DNA from: Euryodendron excelsum
Taxonomy: Eukaryota; Streptophyta; Magnoliopsida; Ericales; Pentaphylacaceae
NCBI GenBank assembly: GCA_033060915.1
Contig: CM065394.1
Coordinates: 10,583,501 to 10,647,500 of the forward strand
Reading direction: 5' to 3'
DNA: 64,000 bases
Under the pieces are notes generated by a model. It searched no databases, had not been told where the DNA came from, and saw nothing but the letters and a program-made list of their open reading frames with translations. Below, piece after piece: positions 48,213 through 61,079 of the stretch. The translations under genes and the position numbers were made by a program. Within the stretch, counting starts at the first letter, position 1; every line of letters starts with the position of its first letter.

Positions 48213-49100
48213 CACTACAACAAATTATAGATATTGCCACGAAATTTATTGTGATGAACAGAAATTTGTCACAAAAAGTACAGTTAATGTGACAAAAAAT
48301 GATTTTGTCACAATGACTATTAAAATTGTGACAAACTATAATGTTGTCACAATAGTTTGTCACCATAAATCATATTTGTGACAAAATAAATTTTGTGACA
48401 ATAATTTGTCGCAAATACTATGGCGGGAAGTGTTTGTGATGGCGGGAACCTACATTTTATTACAAAATTATTTCATCCCAATAAATTTGTCACAATAAGG
48501 TTTTGTTTTTAAAATTAGTGTTGAAATAATTCGTCACAGTAAGTAACCCTTATTGCTACAAGTGGTTTTGTCACCAAAAGGTTTAGTTTGTACAAAAAGT
48601 GACAAAAAAACACCTTGTCACAATAGGTTTTTTTTTATTATGACAGATTTTTTTCTGTCACAGATGGTGTGGTTAACTTTAGTTATACAATATGGTCATC
48701 ACTAAACTTCCGTAACCTTAAATATTCAACTGGAACATATAATGACAAAACAGTTTGCCATAGTAGGCTCACTAATTGCTACAAAGTAATGTTTGTCACA
48801 AGACATACACAAATGGTGACAAAACATTTTTTTTTTTTGTAGCAATATGTGTTTTACCATTCAGTAATTGTGACAAAAATGTCATTCGTCAAGATAGTTA
48901 TTAATCAATTATTGTGACAAAATATATTTTGTCACAATAGTTTGCTGCCCTCGTGTGGTTTAATATTTGTTACCAAATATTGTCTCAAATATTCATCATA
49001 ATAAATATTCCTTATTCAAATTATTGTGACGAAATAGAAAGCTCATATTTGGTGTCAAACACACTAATAACAAAAAAGTAATAAAAAATGATTTCATTAT
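48213..49100. repeat. CACTA left terminal repeat and subterminal array
   Basis: Terminal CACTACAACAA followed by many direct and inverted copies of a TTGTGACAAA / TTTGTCACAA decamer, often as palindromes. In En/Spm the equivalent motif is bound by TNPA; here this role is by analogy. Confidence 0.85.
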
Positions 49101-50194
49101 TAAGAAGTGCGTGTCTATACTATCTATTGCAATTAGAAAAAATTATTCATTTTTTTTTTTGGTGGATATATAATGCTATACAACTAGAGAATTTATACAG
49201 AATTTATGATTAGAATGATGTGGTTGAATTCAAACTATTCACTTTAAAAAGAAACACTCATCAAGATAACTCTTAATTACAGAATTCCATTACCACATTA
49301 TTCTGGTAGAAATTTTTTGTATAAATTTTTGGTAGAATAGCAATTTTCATTTTTTTTTACATCATGCATATACATTGTGATAATGTATTTAGCTCAACTG
49401 CTCATTAGACCAGCTTAGATTGACTTAAGTTTAGTGTTTGGGCACACTTTTAGACCATAGAGTTGGGTTTGAGAATTTTTTTAGCCCCATCTAATTTTTA
49501 GGCTGGGTTGGAGAAAATAGCTTGAGGTTTTATCGGCCTAACGATTTAATTATTAACCATGCCTAGTCTAGCTTTTAAATTTAGGGCTCGAGTACCCTTC
49601 TAGACCCATAAAATTGGATTTGTCAAATTTTTTTAAGTCGGTTCAGTTTTCAGGTTGGGTTTTGGAAGATATTGTGAGATTTACCCAACCTAACAATTTA
49701 TTTGTATGTGCATGATCCATATATTACAACTACATGTAAATCACGCATATATATATGTATGTATATATATGATATATTTATTTTACAATTTTTGACAAAA
49801 ATAAATAATTTGTCTAAGGTATGTAACATGGTTTAAACTTGAAGCATATCGGTTGGCAAGATGTGTGAGTCAAAATAATGAGGCCTAAAATTATTGTACC
49901 GGGCCCATCTAATAACATACTGCCGACTTGGGTTAGGAAATGCCCAAATTCACCAATACCCAGATGAAGGCTCCTATTGTAGTAAATCTAGCCCAGATCC
50001 AGCAAATACCAAGTTGGTGGAGCATATACTATTTCATTCTTAAAAGAACTAGGACACTGGACAATTATTCAAAAGCAATCAACTTGTAGGAGGGTACAAA
50101 ATACAATTTCCTATGGGAGTAAGGCATTTCGAGCACTATAAGTACCTGATGTAGCGGGAATTTTAAAGAGCAAGATAATCCACCCTAATCCGTT

Positions 50195-50310
50195 GATTCA
50201 CCACGAATACCGAATTAAAAGGCTTCTTCCAACCTGTTGATTTACCACGAATACCAGGTTCAAAGGCGTCTAACGTTCGTTGATTCGCAAAAATACCGAA
50301 CGATTGGAAA
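50195..50310. repeat. ~45-bp minisatellite, three diverged units
   Basis: Units share a CGTTGATTCACCACGAATACC core (about 50203, 50238 and 50278), each followed by GAATTAAAAGGC / AGGTTCAAAGGC-type ends. It lies in the CACTA 5' region. Confidence 0.65.
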
Positions 50311-51037
50311 AAAAGTGCAATTTCATGGGAGAAAATATTTTATGAAAAAAAAATAGGTAGAAAATATTTTTTTTGGTAGAAAATATTCATTAGATAAAAG
50401 AATACTTAATTGTAAGTTTTTTTTTTTTTAGTGAAGGATGGTTTTTTGTCCCTCTTTTAGTTGTGAAAAAAAATATAGTTTTTTGTTTAACTATGAAATA
50501 ACTGATAAAAAAATAATTTTAGGTACCTAATATTTATGGTTACTCTTAAGATAATGTATAACCTCTTACGCTTCTAACCTTTTATAATAAAGAAATATTT
50601 TAATTATCTTGTTATTCTTTTTACATGCTTCATTAAGTAGGATTAATGTAAAATCCTAAACAATTTTAATCATTGTACATTGCAAAACATCTTGCGGGAA
50701 GACAACTTTCCCCAAATTTCCTTCCCTCCACACGAAATTTAATCCTGAATGGTTCCCAAAAATTTCCCCTCTTCACCCACTAAGCCCTAGCTTTTATGCG
50801 CCCAAAGATTGTTTGTTCTCCTCTTTTTCTCTCTCTCGTGGCCGAGCAAACAACGTGCTGTCGTCGTGCCTCCCTGCCGCTGACCCACCTGTGTCTATCA
50901 CTATCAATCCCGCTGTGAGGACCCCTATTTCAATTGCATCGATTGTCCTGGTAAGTTCTTTGCCAATGAAGCACCACCTATTTCTATCTCTATCAATCCC
51001 ATTGTTATTTAATCCAACCCAAACTCACTCAGAGACA

Positions 51038-51052
51038 TATATATACATACAC

Positions 51053-51095
<43 letters not shown>

Positions 51096-51105
51096 CGTGT
51101 GTTTG
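51038..51105. repeat. (AT)n(GT)n microsatellite
   Basis: TATATA run followed by GTGTGT run, in the presumed 5' intron of the CACTA. Open frames through it are artefacts. Confidence 0.9.
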
Positions 51106-53304
51106 TGTAAATAAAGCTCCTGGCGTAATCGAATAACAACTGAATAAATAATATATATTTAACATTCTATCATAAGTAACAATTGAATGAAGGCAGAGTT
51201 TAAAAATCTGATTATGGTGTAACCCATAGGTAATGACAATATCAATGTGAAACAAAGGCTAACTTTTTATCCATTTTAGAAATCTAATTATGTTAGTGTA
51301 TTATAGTGGATTCCTGCACATGGGTGATGCCCTCATCCCAACTATGGTTTGTCTGCTGCTACATGAGTGTTGGCTGTTTTTCTAGGGGTAGTAACTAAGC
51401 AATGACGCCACTATCCACTAGGTTGTATGGTGGCTGGTTTGGTCCATTGAATTTGAGGAATATGTTAAGAAGCAGATCAAGTTTTTCTATGTGCTTTGTT
51501 ATGCTTTTCTTAATATCTATATGGGTTATGCACCTGTTGATCAATTCTTTGTAATTTATCCTTTGCCTTGCTCCATGTTAATTTGTTTCTTCATCTACTT
51601 TTATGTAATTTACTGAGAAACTGATGGAATAGCAATAATCTGAAAAGAATCAGGGGCAAAATCAACCTAAATTTGAGGCTGCCATGGCACCACCAAGTTT
51701 TTTGGTAACCCTCCTATATTTTATTTGTATGTGTAACGTCTCAAGAAAAATCTATTTTAGTGAGACCCCCTCAATTTAAAACTCTTGGCCTCAACACAAT
51801 AAACTATCAAAAGTTTTGTTAAGTGACACTTGGCCCTTACCCCTTTCTGTCTCATAAATAATTAATTTTTCTTTTTTTTTTCTTCACATTTTCATCATGT
51901 TGAATAGAAGTTGTTCTATTTTTCATGGAAAGGTAAGTTGGCTAAATTTGAGTTAACCTTCATAAATGATAGCATCACATATTAAAATTTTTTTTTATTA
52001 GGGACAGTTAGCATAAGACTTTATATATGTAGTGGCTGAATCTGTGTACTAATTAAACTTAGCAACAATGAATTTACTATGGTCTTTCATAATGATTTGA
52101 TTAGGCAAATGCACTACTATTGATATTTCAACATAAAATTAACCGTGTGTGTCCTAGTTAAAACCTCTACCAAACACAACCTCAATTATGTTAGGAATCT
52201 TTACACTCAGATGCGGTAGCACAGTGTCTCCACGAAGTGCCAATGGTTGGTGGGAGCCTTAGGACCCACTAAAAAGATAATAATGCAGTCCCCATGTTGG
52301 CTTCTGCTGTGTGAAACGAATCCAACCCTTTCTTTTATGGGCAATTGGGCTTCACATGGTCACTGATCAGTTTGTGGGGTCAATTATCACCTTTAACTAA
52401 GATCACTATGGCTCAGTTTTTTTTTTTTTTTTTTTTCGGGTTATTCGATTTTCTGATTAGCTGACATCTCGATTAATTTCCTCTGCTCATCAGAGGTAGA
52501 ACTATGATCAGAACCGTCCATGCTTTGGGTTTTCACATGTATGAGATTCCCCACACAATTTCTTATGCTCATCTCCTAATAGGTTTCACACCAGCATATA
52601 AATAGTGTTTGAGGAATTATTGTTGTGGGCCTAAAGAAAATATATATATTTCTCCACAAAGATAGGTGAAAGAAGACACTAAAAACTGGCTTTGTCTGTC
52701 TCTATGATTCAACTACTCTTCTGTATTAATAATAAACTACAGGATGGCCATCATAGTGTTGGGAATCCATATTCCATTCACCGCAAATTTCCACAGTTTA
52801 AGGAGCAATTTTCGAGCTTTCCCTTCAGCTTTAGCACACACACCCCGCACCTGAACAAATTTTCGGTGATTTTTTTAGATTAGTTGTTTCTTTTAAGCTC
52901 CATTTGTTTCGATTGAAAAAATTGTTACACCGAAAACTAGGCTATTTTCTAGGACTAAAACAAACTTAAGAGTATACTTAGTTTTTGTTTTCTTTTTTCT
53001 GTTTACTTTTGTGTAGACTAGGGTATGCAAGTTTTATTTTTATTTTGTTTGGAACTGAGACAATTGATGATTATGCATCCCTCTATTTACTATATTTTGT
53101 TTTTTTTATTTATTTATAAGATATGTGTATGTGTATAAGGTTTTTTGAATTGCTGGTGGAGGTCTGGAGTGTAAGTTGGCTAAGAATTGTAGCTTTTATA
53201 AGTCTATGGTCTAGACTTTAGACCAACCCATTAGTATTCCAATTGAATGCATGACTTGTTATTGGTAAAAATATTGTGTTCATTTGATTAGTGATAGTGA
53301 TACA

Positions 53305-56300
53305 ATGACGGATAGAAATTGGATGAAACTTCAAGAGAGATGGTGTCAAGCGTATGTTCAAGGGGTTCGAGAGTTTATGGATGTTGCATCATATAAAGCA
53401 GATGAGTATGGTAGAATCCGTTGTCCGTGTAAAGATTGCAACAACGTGTATCTGAAGCAGCTGTCTGAGGTTAAGCAACATTTGTTTATGCGTGGGATTT
53501 TAGAGGACTACACTCCATGGATATATCATGGCGAATCTTCTCAATTGCATGATCAAAATGAAGGTGACAAATCACATGATCATGATGCCGAAGATGATCA
53601 AGATGAGTACCCGTACAATGATGTTGCAGAATTGTTAGATGACGTACGTAGGGGAACATCTATGCATTCTAGTGTAAGGGAAGCATCTAGTAATCATCCT
53701 CCCGTGTCTGCAGGAGAAGCTGAGAAATTTGCTAGATTGTTGAAAGATGCACAATGTGAGTTGTATCCAGGTTGCCAAAAGTACTCTAAATTGTCTTTCA
53801 TTGTGAAGTTTCTTCATTTGAAGACAATGTATAATGGTAGCAACAAACAATTCGACAAACAAATCAAGTTGATTAAGGATATTCTTCCTTGCGGTGAGAC
53901 ACTTCCAACATCGTATTATGAGGCAAAAAAGTTAATGCGTGATCTTGGCCTTGGTTATATCTCAATACATGCATGCCCCCGAACAATTGTGCACTATTTT
54001 GGAAAGAATATAAGGATTTTCAACAATGTCCGAATCCAAATTGCCGAGCTTCTAGATGGAAGCAAGATTCAGGTAAGCATAAAAAGGTTGCTCAAAAAGT
54101 GGTACGCTACTTTCCCATTAAAAGTAGGCTTCAAAGATTATTTCTATCAAAAAAGACAGCTGAGGATATGAGGTGGCATAAAGAGAAGCGTGTTCAAGAA
54201 GATAATAAAATTAGACATCCTGCTGATGCTAAGGCATGGCAAGATTTTGACAAGGAGCATAAGTGGTTTGCTCGAGATCCTCGCAATGTTCGACTTGGGT
54301 TAGCAAGTGATGGATTCAATCCATTTGGCAATATGAGCACTAGTTACAGCTTGTGGCCAGTTATTCTTATGCCTTATAATTTGCCACCTTGGAAATGTAT
54401 GAAAGACCCTTTCTTTATGATGTCATTGCTTATACCTGGACCTGAATCTCCTGGAAATGATATTGATATTTATTTACAGCCATTGATAGATGAGCTAAAA
54501 GAATTATGGGAAGATGGTATCGAGACTTATGATGCATATAGTGGTGAGACATTTCGGTTACATGCTGCAGTGTTGTGGACTATACATGATTTTCCTGCTT
54601 ATGCAATGTTGTCTGGGTGGAGCACCAAAGGGAAATTGGCATGTCCAGTTTGTAATAAGGAAACATGTTCGCTTACATTGAAGAATGGGAAAAAGCAATG
54701 TTACATGGGCCATCGTCGATACTTGGATCATAACCATGTTTGGAGGCAAAGTAAAAAATTTGATGGTAACCCAGAGCCTAGGCCAGAACCTAAAATGCTG
54801 TCAGGGGATGATGTGCTTGGCCAATTAACATATATTCCTAATTATGAAACATTTGGGAATCCACCAAACAAAAGGAAGCGAAAACGTACGGAACAGGAAT
54901 TGAATTGGACAAAAAAAAGTATATTCTTTGAATTGCCTTATTGGCGGACACTCAAACTACGGCACAATTTGGATGTCATGCATATAGAGAAAAATATATG
55001 TGAGAATGTGTTGGGGACTTTGATGAATATTGAGGGTAAAACCAAGGATTCTGTGAAAGCTCGCATGGATTTGAAGTTGATGGGCATAAGAAAGGAACTA
55101 CATTTACAACGAGATGGTGATAAGATTTTGATCCCACGTGCATGCTACACATTGACTTTGCCTGAGAGAAGGAAATTTTGTGAATGGCTAGCATCTGTTA
55201 AGCTCCCTGATGGGTACGCATCAAACTTATCTCGGTGTGTAAATACCAAAGATAGCAAAATATCAGGGATGAAAAGTCATGATTACCATGTATTTTTACA
55301 GCGGTTACTACCAGTTGCAGCTCAAGGGTATTTACGAAAGGATGTATCCAATGTGTTATCTGAGTTAAGTCATTTCTTTAATCAGTTGTGTTCAAAAACA
55401 TTGGATGCAATAGTGTTGAAGCAGTTAAAAAAGGACATTGCCATAATATTATGTAAGCTTGAGATGATATACCCACCATCATTCTTTGTTGTCATGGTCC
55501 ATCTAGCAATTCACTTGCCTCTTGAAGCAGAATTAGGCGGACCAGTTCAATACCGATGGATGTACTCCGTTGAAAGGTGATTTAGTATATTCATATTCCA
55601 TTTTACTGGTATAGTCCTCTTTAATAAATTTCATTCGGTTTATTGCTTTAATGTCAACATATTTCGTAATAGGTTCTTAGGTAAGCTCAAGCGTTTTGTG
55701 CGTAATAAAGCTCGTCCTGAGGGTTCAATTGCTGAAGCATATGCCGACAAAGAATGTCTTACCTTTTGCTCCATGTACTTGCGTGGCATTGAGACAAGAT
55801 TCAATCAAGAAGAAAGAAATTTTGATGGGGCTCAAACAGAGATATGTGGTGGGTTTTCTGTTTTCTCACAGAAGGCAAGGCCTTTAGGAGCTCCAATCTT
55901 TGATGTCTTGTCCCCATCTGATTTGAAAAAGATTCGGTGGTATGTGCTTCATAATTGTCATGAAATAGATGCATACTTACAGTAAGTTAACTATCTTCCT
56001 TTTTTATTATGGTAATCAAAATTATAAGTGCATTAACTAATTATAGTGTATTCTGTTATATATCTATAAATAGTACACATATGGAAGAGGTCCATAAAGA
56101 GAGTCCTATTAATTTACTACAAAGGCACGAAGAGAACTTTCCTTCTTGGTTTGCAAACCATGTAAGTGTTCACATTTGATTAAGTTGATTATTCCTCTTT
56201 TATCAATGACATTTGTGTAATGTATTCAATTTTGCATGTAATAGGTTATACAGTTGCAGGAGAATGGTTCAATTAGAGCCAAAGACCATCTTTATGTACT

Positions 56301-57072
56301 AGGGTTAGGTCCGGATCAACGAATTGCACGATATAGTGGAATAGTTGTTAATGGGATTAGGTTTCACACCACAGACCTTGGGAACCATCGTCGTACTCAA
56401 AATAGTGGAATTAGTGTCAAAGGTGAACATCAATCAGAGGAAGTTGATTTTTATGGGGTGTTAACAGATATTATTGAGCTACAGTACTGCCATGAGAATC
56501 GTGTTTTTGTGTTCAAGTGCGATTGGTGGGACTTTGGTAATAGAAAGACTGGAATAAAGAAAGATGGCCACTTGATTAGTGTTAATGTCTCTCGTAAATG
56601 GTACATGGATGACCCTTTTGTGATGGCAACTCAAGTAGAGCAAGTTTTTTATATCAATGACATAAAGAATGGTGGTAGCTGGAAAATTGTGCAGAAGACA
56701 TATCCTAGAAACTTATTTGATGTTCCAGAGAAAGAAGAGAAAGATGATGAGGATGGGTTGATTCTCAATGATGAGCCGTATCAACAATTTGATTCAGACA
56801 ATATTAATGAGATTGACCAATTTGATGATAGAAACATAAGCCCACTGCATCGAACAGATCTCAGCCCGGACCATCTTGAGCCTGATATCATACTTCCAAC
56901 AACTGATTTTGTTTTAGTAGAAGGTACTTTTGATGATGATGTGGATGATGAGGAAGATGATACCATAATTGATTACAACACTGATTCAGACATTGACAAC
57001 AAAGATGATGGTGACAACAATGGCGAGGATGACGATAATGATGATGATGATGATGATGATGATGATATATAG
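53305..57072 (+). pseudogene. CACTA TNP2-type transposase, one apparent frameshift
   Basis: Predicted exons 53305-55576, 55673-55981, 56074-56161 and 56245-57072, with GT-AG sites and continuous phase. It starts MTDRNWMKLQ, a transposase-associated domain with a CPCKDC cysteine motif. A TNP2/Transposase_21 domain follows (HACP, CALFWKEY, CPNPNC, then the FNPFGNMSTSYSLWPV region and a HDFPAYAMLSGWSTKG motif). Then come DUF4218 (DYHVFLQRLLPVA, FFNQLCSKTLD, AIHLPLEAELGGP, then the SVERFLGKLK join), DUF4216 (YCHENRVFVFKCDWW, DPFVMATQVEQVFY) and an Asp-rich tail. Near 53980 two extra bases (or one missing) shift the frame inside the conserved ACPN-x-C stretch. That break would stop full-length product unless it is an assembly error. 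The rest is open. Confidence 0.88.
57039..57069. repeat. (GAT)n trinucleotide repeat, coding
   Basis: About ten GAT codons giving the poly-Asp C-terminus of the TNP2-type transposase. Confidence 0.9.
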
Positions 57073-57751
57073 AGTGACTTCTAGTTTCTTCTTGACCATT
57101 CTTTTTTATCTCAATATTTTTTTTAATTGTCTCTTTATTTCTCTTTTATTTTAAAACTATTTTTTATTTTCTAGACTTGCAACCGAGTTGAGAAAGCCCA
57201 AGAAAGGTAGTCAATTTTGGTATTGAATATACTTTTAAGCACAAATGATAAAATAGTGAGACAATCATGTTATGGGATAGATTGCCCAAGTTTTATCCAG
57301 CACACATGCACTTATAACCCAAGTTTTATCCTTCAATCTCAATCGAGAAAAAATGGAGTCCATCAATAACAAATCTTTCATCTACTAACAAGGAAGGTAA
57401 TTCTTTTTTCTTTTTTCTTTTTTCTTTTTTCAATTCCTGTACATGGTTGGTGCTATTATGCTGCATAATGAGAAATGCCCAATTATCTTACAAGGCTTTA
57501 ACTCTTATGCAGATCAAGAATTACTGGTAAGGAAAGATTATTATTGATCTATTTGATGAAGAATTTAGGCAGTGATTTATTTTCTACATTTATGATTTGA
57601 TAAGAGAGCTGAAATTTGATTGTTTTCCATTATTTCCTTAGTTTATTGGATTGTCAATTTAAAGAACCTGAAAATTGGACTTGCATAGCACAAATTATAA
57701 GTAGTTGTCTATATTTAATGCGATGGTTGTGACATTATAGGTTTGTTGATC
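57073..57751. other. Spacer between the two CACTA genes
   Basis: AT-rich with a (TTTTTTC)n-type stretch at 57398-57430. It ends in ATTATAG (acceptor-like, 57734-57740) 11 bases before the TNPA-like ATG, so an untranslated 5' exon and a shared transcript with the upstream gene are possible. Confidence 0.45.
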
Positions 57752-60700
57752 ATGGCACCTGGTCATGTTAAGAAAGTTCGTGCACCATCTAGAGTGCATA
57801 CTACTGTAGTGGATCAAGCTCCATTAGATCCCACACTAGTGGCTCCTTCATCACCTAGATCAGTGAGTGGTTCTCAGCCACCAACAACACCCATTGATAC
57901 TAATAGTAGCATAGGTAAGTTATTTTTCTTTCTTCATATAGTTCATTTCATTTTTATATATGCACTTACCTATCATTATTTTTATTACAAATGGATACAT
58001 ATGCTGTTTTTTGTCATTTAACACCTTTTTGCATTTGATTTTTTTTCCTTACAGCTTCTAACAGGTCCAAGAGAGGACGTGGTGTGGCACGAGGACTTGA
58101 GGTTTTAAAGAGGGTGAAGTCAGGGGGGAAGATACAGGGACTTATTTTCATTGAAGGAAGATGGTTACCTGTGGGGCCTGCAGAAAAGATATTTAAGATG
58201 GAGTTAGGTGTTGTCACTCGTTTACTTGCCCCACTCGGTATTTTCTACTGGAAACAGATGACTCCTGCTATGAAAATGCCCTTGTTTCAACGCCTCGAGG
58301 TAAGTACTTAAGATGATTTTATCAAATCATTAGCTAGGTTTGATTATATTTACTGTTGATTATTTACTTGATTGTAGAGTGAATTTGAGATAAACTTTGA
58401 TGAACCACATACAAAAGAGGTGGTTGATGCAGCAATGGCCACACATTTTAGGCAATTTAAGTATCGATGCCATTTGTACTACTACAAGAAGTTTAGTACT
58501 CAAGAGGAGGCACGTGAACATCCCCCAACAAATGTTGAGCTTGTTGATTGGATTCCTCTATGTGAGCATTTTGAGAGTGAGAAATTTAAGGTATGATACG
58601 TCTTTCATTTTCGTTGAATATAATTAAATTATATATTGAACATAATAATGTTTGTATTTTGATATCCTTGCAGTCACGAAGCAAAGCAAATGAGCAGAAT
58701 CGGTCAAAGTTGGAAGTCCCTCACACTTCCGGTTCTAAGTCATTCAGCCAGCGTTTATATGAAATGGTTTGATTCCAAAGCAATAATTATGAAACCTATG
58801 ATAGTAGTGCTACTTAAGATTCATTACAATTAGTTGTACTACAATAATTGCATTTCTATTGTTTCTTAAATGAAATAGGAAAATTCAGAAATTACTAGGG
58901 AGCCTACTCAAGTGAATTTATATTATGATACTCATCATAAGAGAGATGGCACATGGGTCCATCCGCGAGCTAAGGAGAATTATGTAAGAAATTTAAATGC
59001 ATTTTAATGATATATGGAAGCAATAGGAATGAACTTAGTGAATTTTTTTTTTTTTTTACTTTCACTACTATGTAATTGCAGGAGCGGATGGAAACACTTT
59101 TCTCACAACCTATAGTGGAAGGAAATACTGAATTAACAGAGGATCAAATTCGTGAAGAAGTTTTGGGGAGGACGAAATCTGGCTATGCTCGTGGGCTTGG
59201 GTACAGGATGAAATCAAGTAGATCTACTGCATCAGAAGGGGCAGCACGAATCCAAGCACAAAGGGCTGAAGAGGCTGAAAGACGAGCTCAAAAGTATTGT
59301 GATGAGGTACAAGAGTTACGGCAATCGCAAAGCAATCTACAAGAGCTAGTTCAAACACTGCTTGCGCGACTTGATGGGACAAGAGCTTTTGATTCTCTTC
59401 AAGGTAACTATTTTTATGTTTTTTTTTTTTTTAACCTTTTTTTGTTTGGACTATGTACTGAAACTTTCCAAGTAATCATCTACTTTGGTGCTTGTTACGT
59501 TTGGGTGTTTGTGTGAATTGGTTGGGGCTCATTAGTTAGATCTTTTATGAAATCTTAAATAAATATTAAACATGTGCCATTAAATCATATTTCCAATTAG
59601 AGGGGAAGATTTTATGTTAACAACTTTGGTCTTCCATATATTTGTACAACTTTGTCTTTGTTGTAAGTAACTTTTAACTTGGGCAGAGGGGAAAGAGTGA
59701 GTCACTTTTCAAGCCTGAAACTGCCAATAATGTAGAAATTGGGATATGACTTGTACCTAAAATATGATACTAACTTTTCTTTAGTTAATAGTGCCTGCTT
59801 ATGAATGATGGCCTTTAATCTAGCTACTTCTTGTACTCCTCCTATCTGGGCTAACATGGATTAGTTCTATTTCTTTCTTTCTTTCTTTTTTTTCTTTTGT
59901 CACTTCACAGATTTCATGAATAGTTGCATTGCTGATTTTTTTCTTTTAACCAAAAATTATCAGTCAATGGTTATATTCTTCTAATATTTTTGTACTTAAA
60001 GAATTTTGCTTAATTAGTTGCATTTTGAAACCCTCACCTTTGTCTTTCTTTTCTTTTTGAGATAAACCTGAATATTTTGGTTGAAAATATTGATTAATAT
60101 AGTTAATTTATCTCTCTCACAAAAGTTAGTACTTGTTTTGAAAAGCAATGCAACTAGACTAGTTTGGGCAGCATCTATATATATGAACACTCTAAAGTAG
60201 GGGTTAGTTCTTTTTTTTTTTTCTTTCTTGTAATGAATTAGTTATTGAGAATGTTGCCCTACTTGTAGTTCATGGAATATAATTGAAGCAAATTTTGAAA
60301 TACATTGGTTGGAACTTTGATAAGCAGTGTCATTTAAGAATTGAAATTGGGTTACGAGTTTTCTCCTAAAATGCCATACTAGTTAAATTGGAATAAATCT
60401 TTCATTTTTTTTTAGGGGCTATCGATTGGCTATGCAAAATACTTTGAAAGATGTACTTTTGTTGTAGTAAAGTAGCTCCAGGTTAAGCTTTTTTTGTTAT
60501 GTTAATTTTAGAGGTAGTAAATTTAGCCCCTTTTTTTTGTTAGTATTCAAGTTCTTTATAAATTTTATTGTGTTAGTATTAGTGATTAATTTAAACAATT
60601 AATTGTCATTTCCTTACAGTTGCCTTGTTTTAGAGTTAACTTTAATATTATTTTTTTATTTTCTTTGGCAGATAGGTGCAACATTTGATGTGATACGTGC

Positions 60701-60806
60701 ATATTCCAATCCAAGCCATGAAGTTGGAAAGAAAACTGATCTTACGTCCAGCTTTCCATCAAATACTTTTGGTGTCTCATGTTTTCTTGAGAAACTAGCT
60801 AATTGA
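57752..60806 (+). CDS. CACTA TNPA-like protein, seven exons, open frame
   Basis: Exons 57752-57914, 58055-58299, 58378-58590, 58674-58766, 58879-58983, 59082-59402 and 60672-60806. All have GT-AG borders. Lengths sum to 1,275 bases, that is 424 codons plus stop, with no internal stop. It matches the plant En/Spm TNPA-like transposase family: a Pro/Ser-rich start, SNRSKRGRGVARGLE, an IEGRWLPVGP motif, HFRQFKYRCHLYYYKKF, then REEVLGRTKSGYARGLGYR and a Glu/Arg/Gln coiled-coil segment (AEEAERRAQKYCDEVQELRQ). Related proteins bind the subterminal motifs and help pair the ends. The first exon's start and last exon (44 residues, after a 1.27-kb intron) are the least certain parts. Unlike its TNP2 neighbour it shows no damage. 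Confidence 0.85.
59403..60671. other. Last intron of the TNPA-like gene
   Basis: Donor GTAACT and acceptor TTTGGCAG. T-rich, no coding signal. Confidence 0.55.
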
Positions 60807-61079
60807 TTTTCCTTTTTTCATTGATATCACTTTATTAGTTTAGCAAGTGAAGATTGATACTTTATTTTAATTTTTGGCAAGACTTGAAACTATTGCTAGA
60901 TAACTCTTATTTTAATATATTATGAATAATGTTCGCTTCTTAGCACATGTTTTTTCTTTATTTGATAGTTCATGGGAGATTAGAATAATAAAATTTATAG
61001 GATTGCTATTTATATATGTGCACACAGGTACCTAACAGCAGAGATCAAAAAATATAATGAAATTATTTGGAAATAATTG

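Larger units (their letters stand above)
49100..53304. other. CACTA 5' non-coding region
   Basis: About 4.2 kb between the left array and the transposase start. A less AT-rich segment (about 50800-50950) ends in CCTG^GTAAGTTC and could be an untranslated first exon whose intron leads toward the transposase; this is inference. A compound microsatellite is at 51038-51105. No ORF with a recognisable domain. Confidence 0.45.

Noticed and set aside
48213..49100. CRISPR-like array of short repeats
   Set aside because: Eukaryotic CACTA subterminal repeats: irregular spacing, both orientations, next to a CACTA terminus.
50813..51255. Frames on both strands through the AT/GT microsatellite
   Set aside because: Low-complexity artefacts (Tyr-Ile and Thr-His runs).
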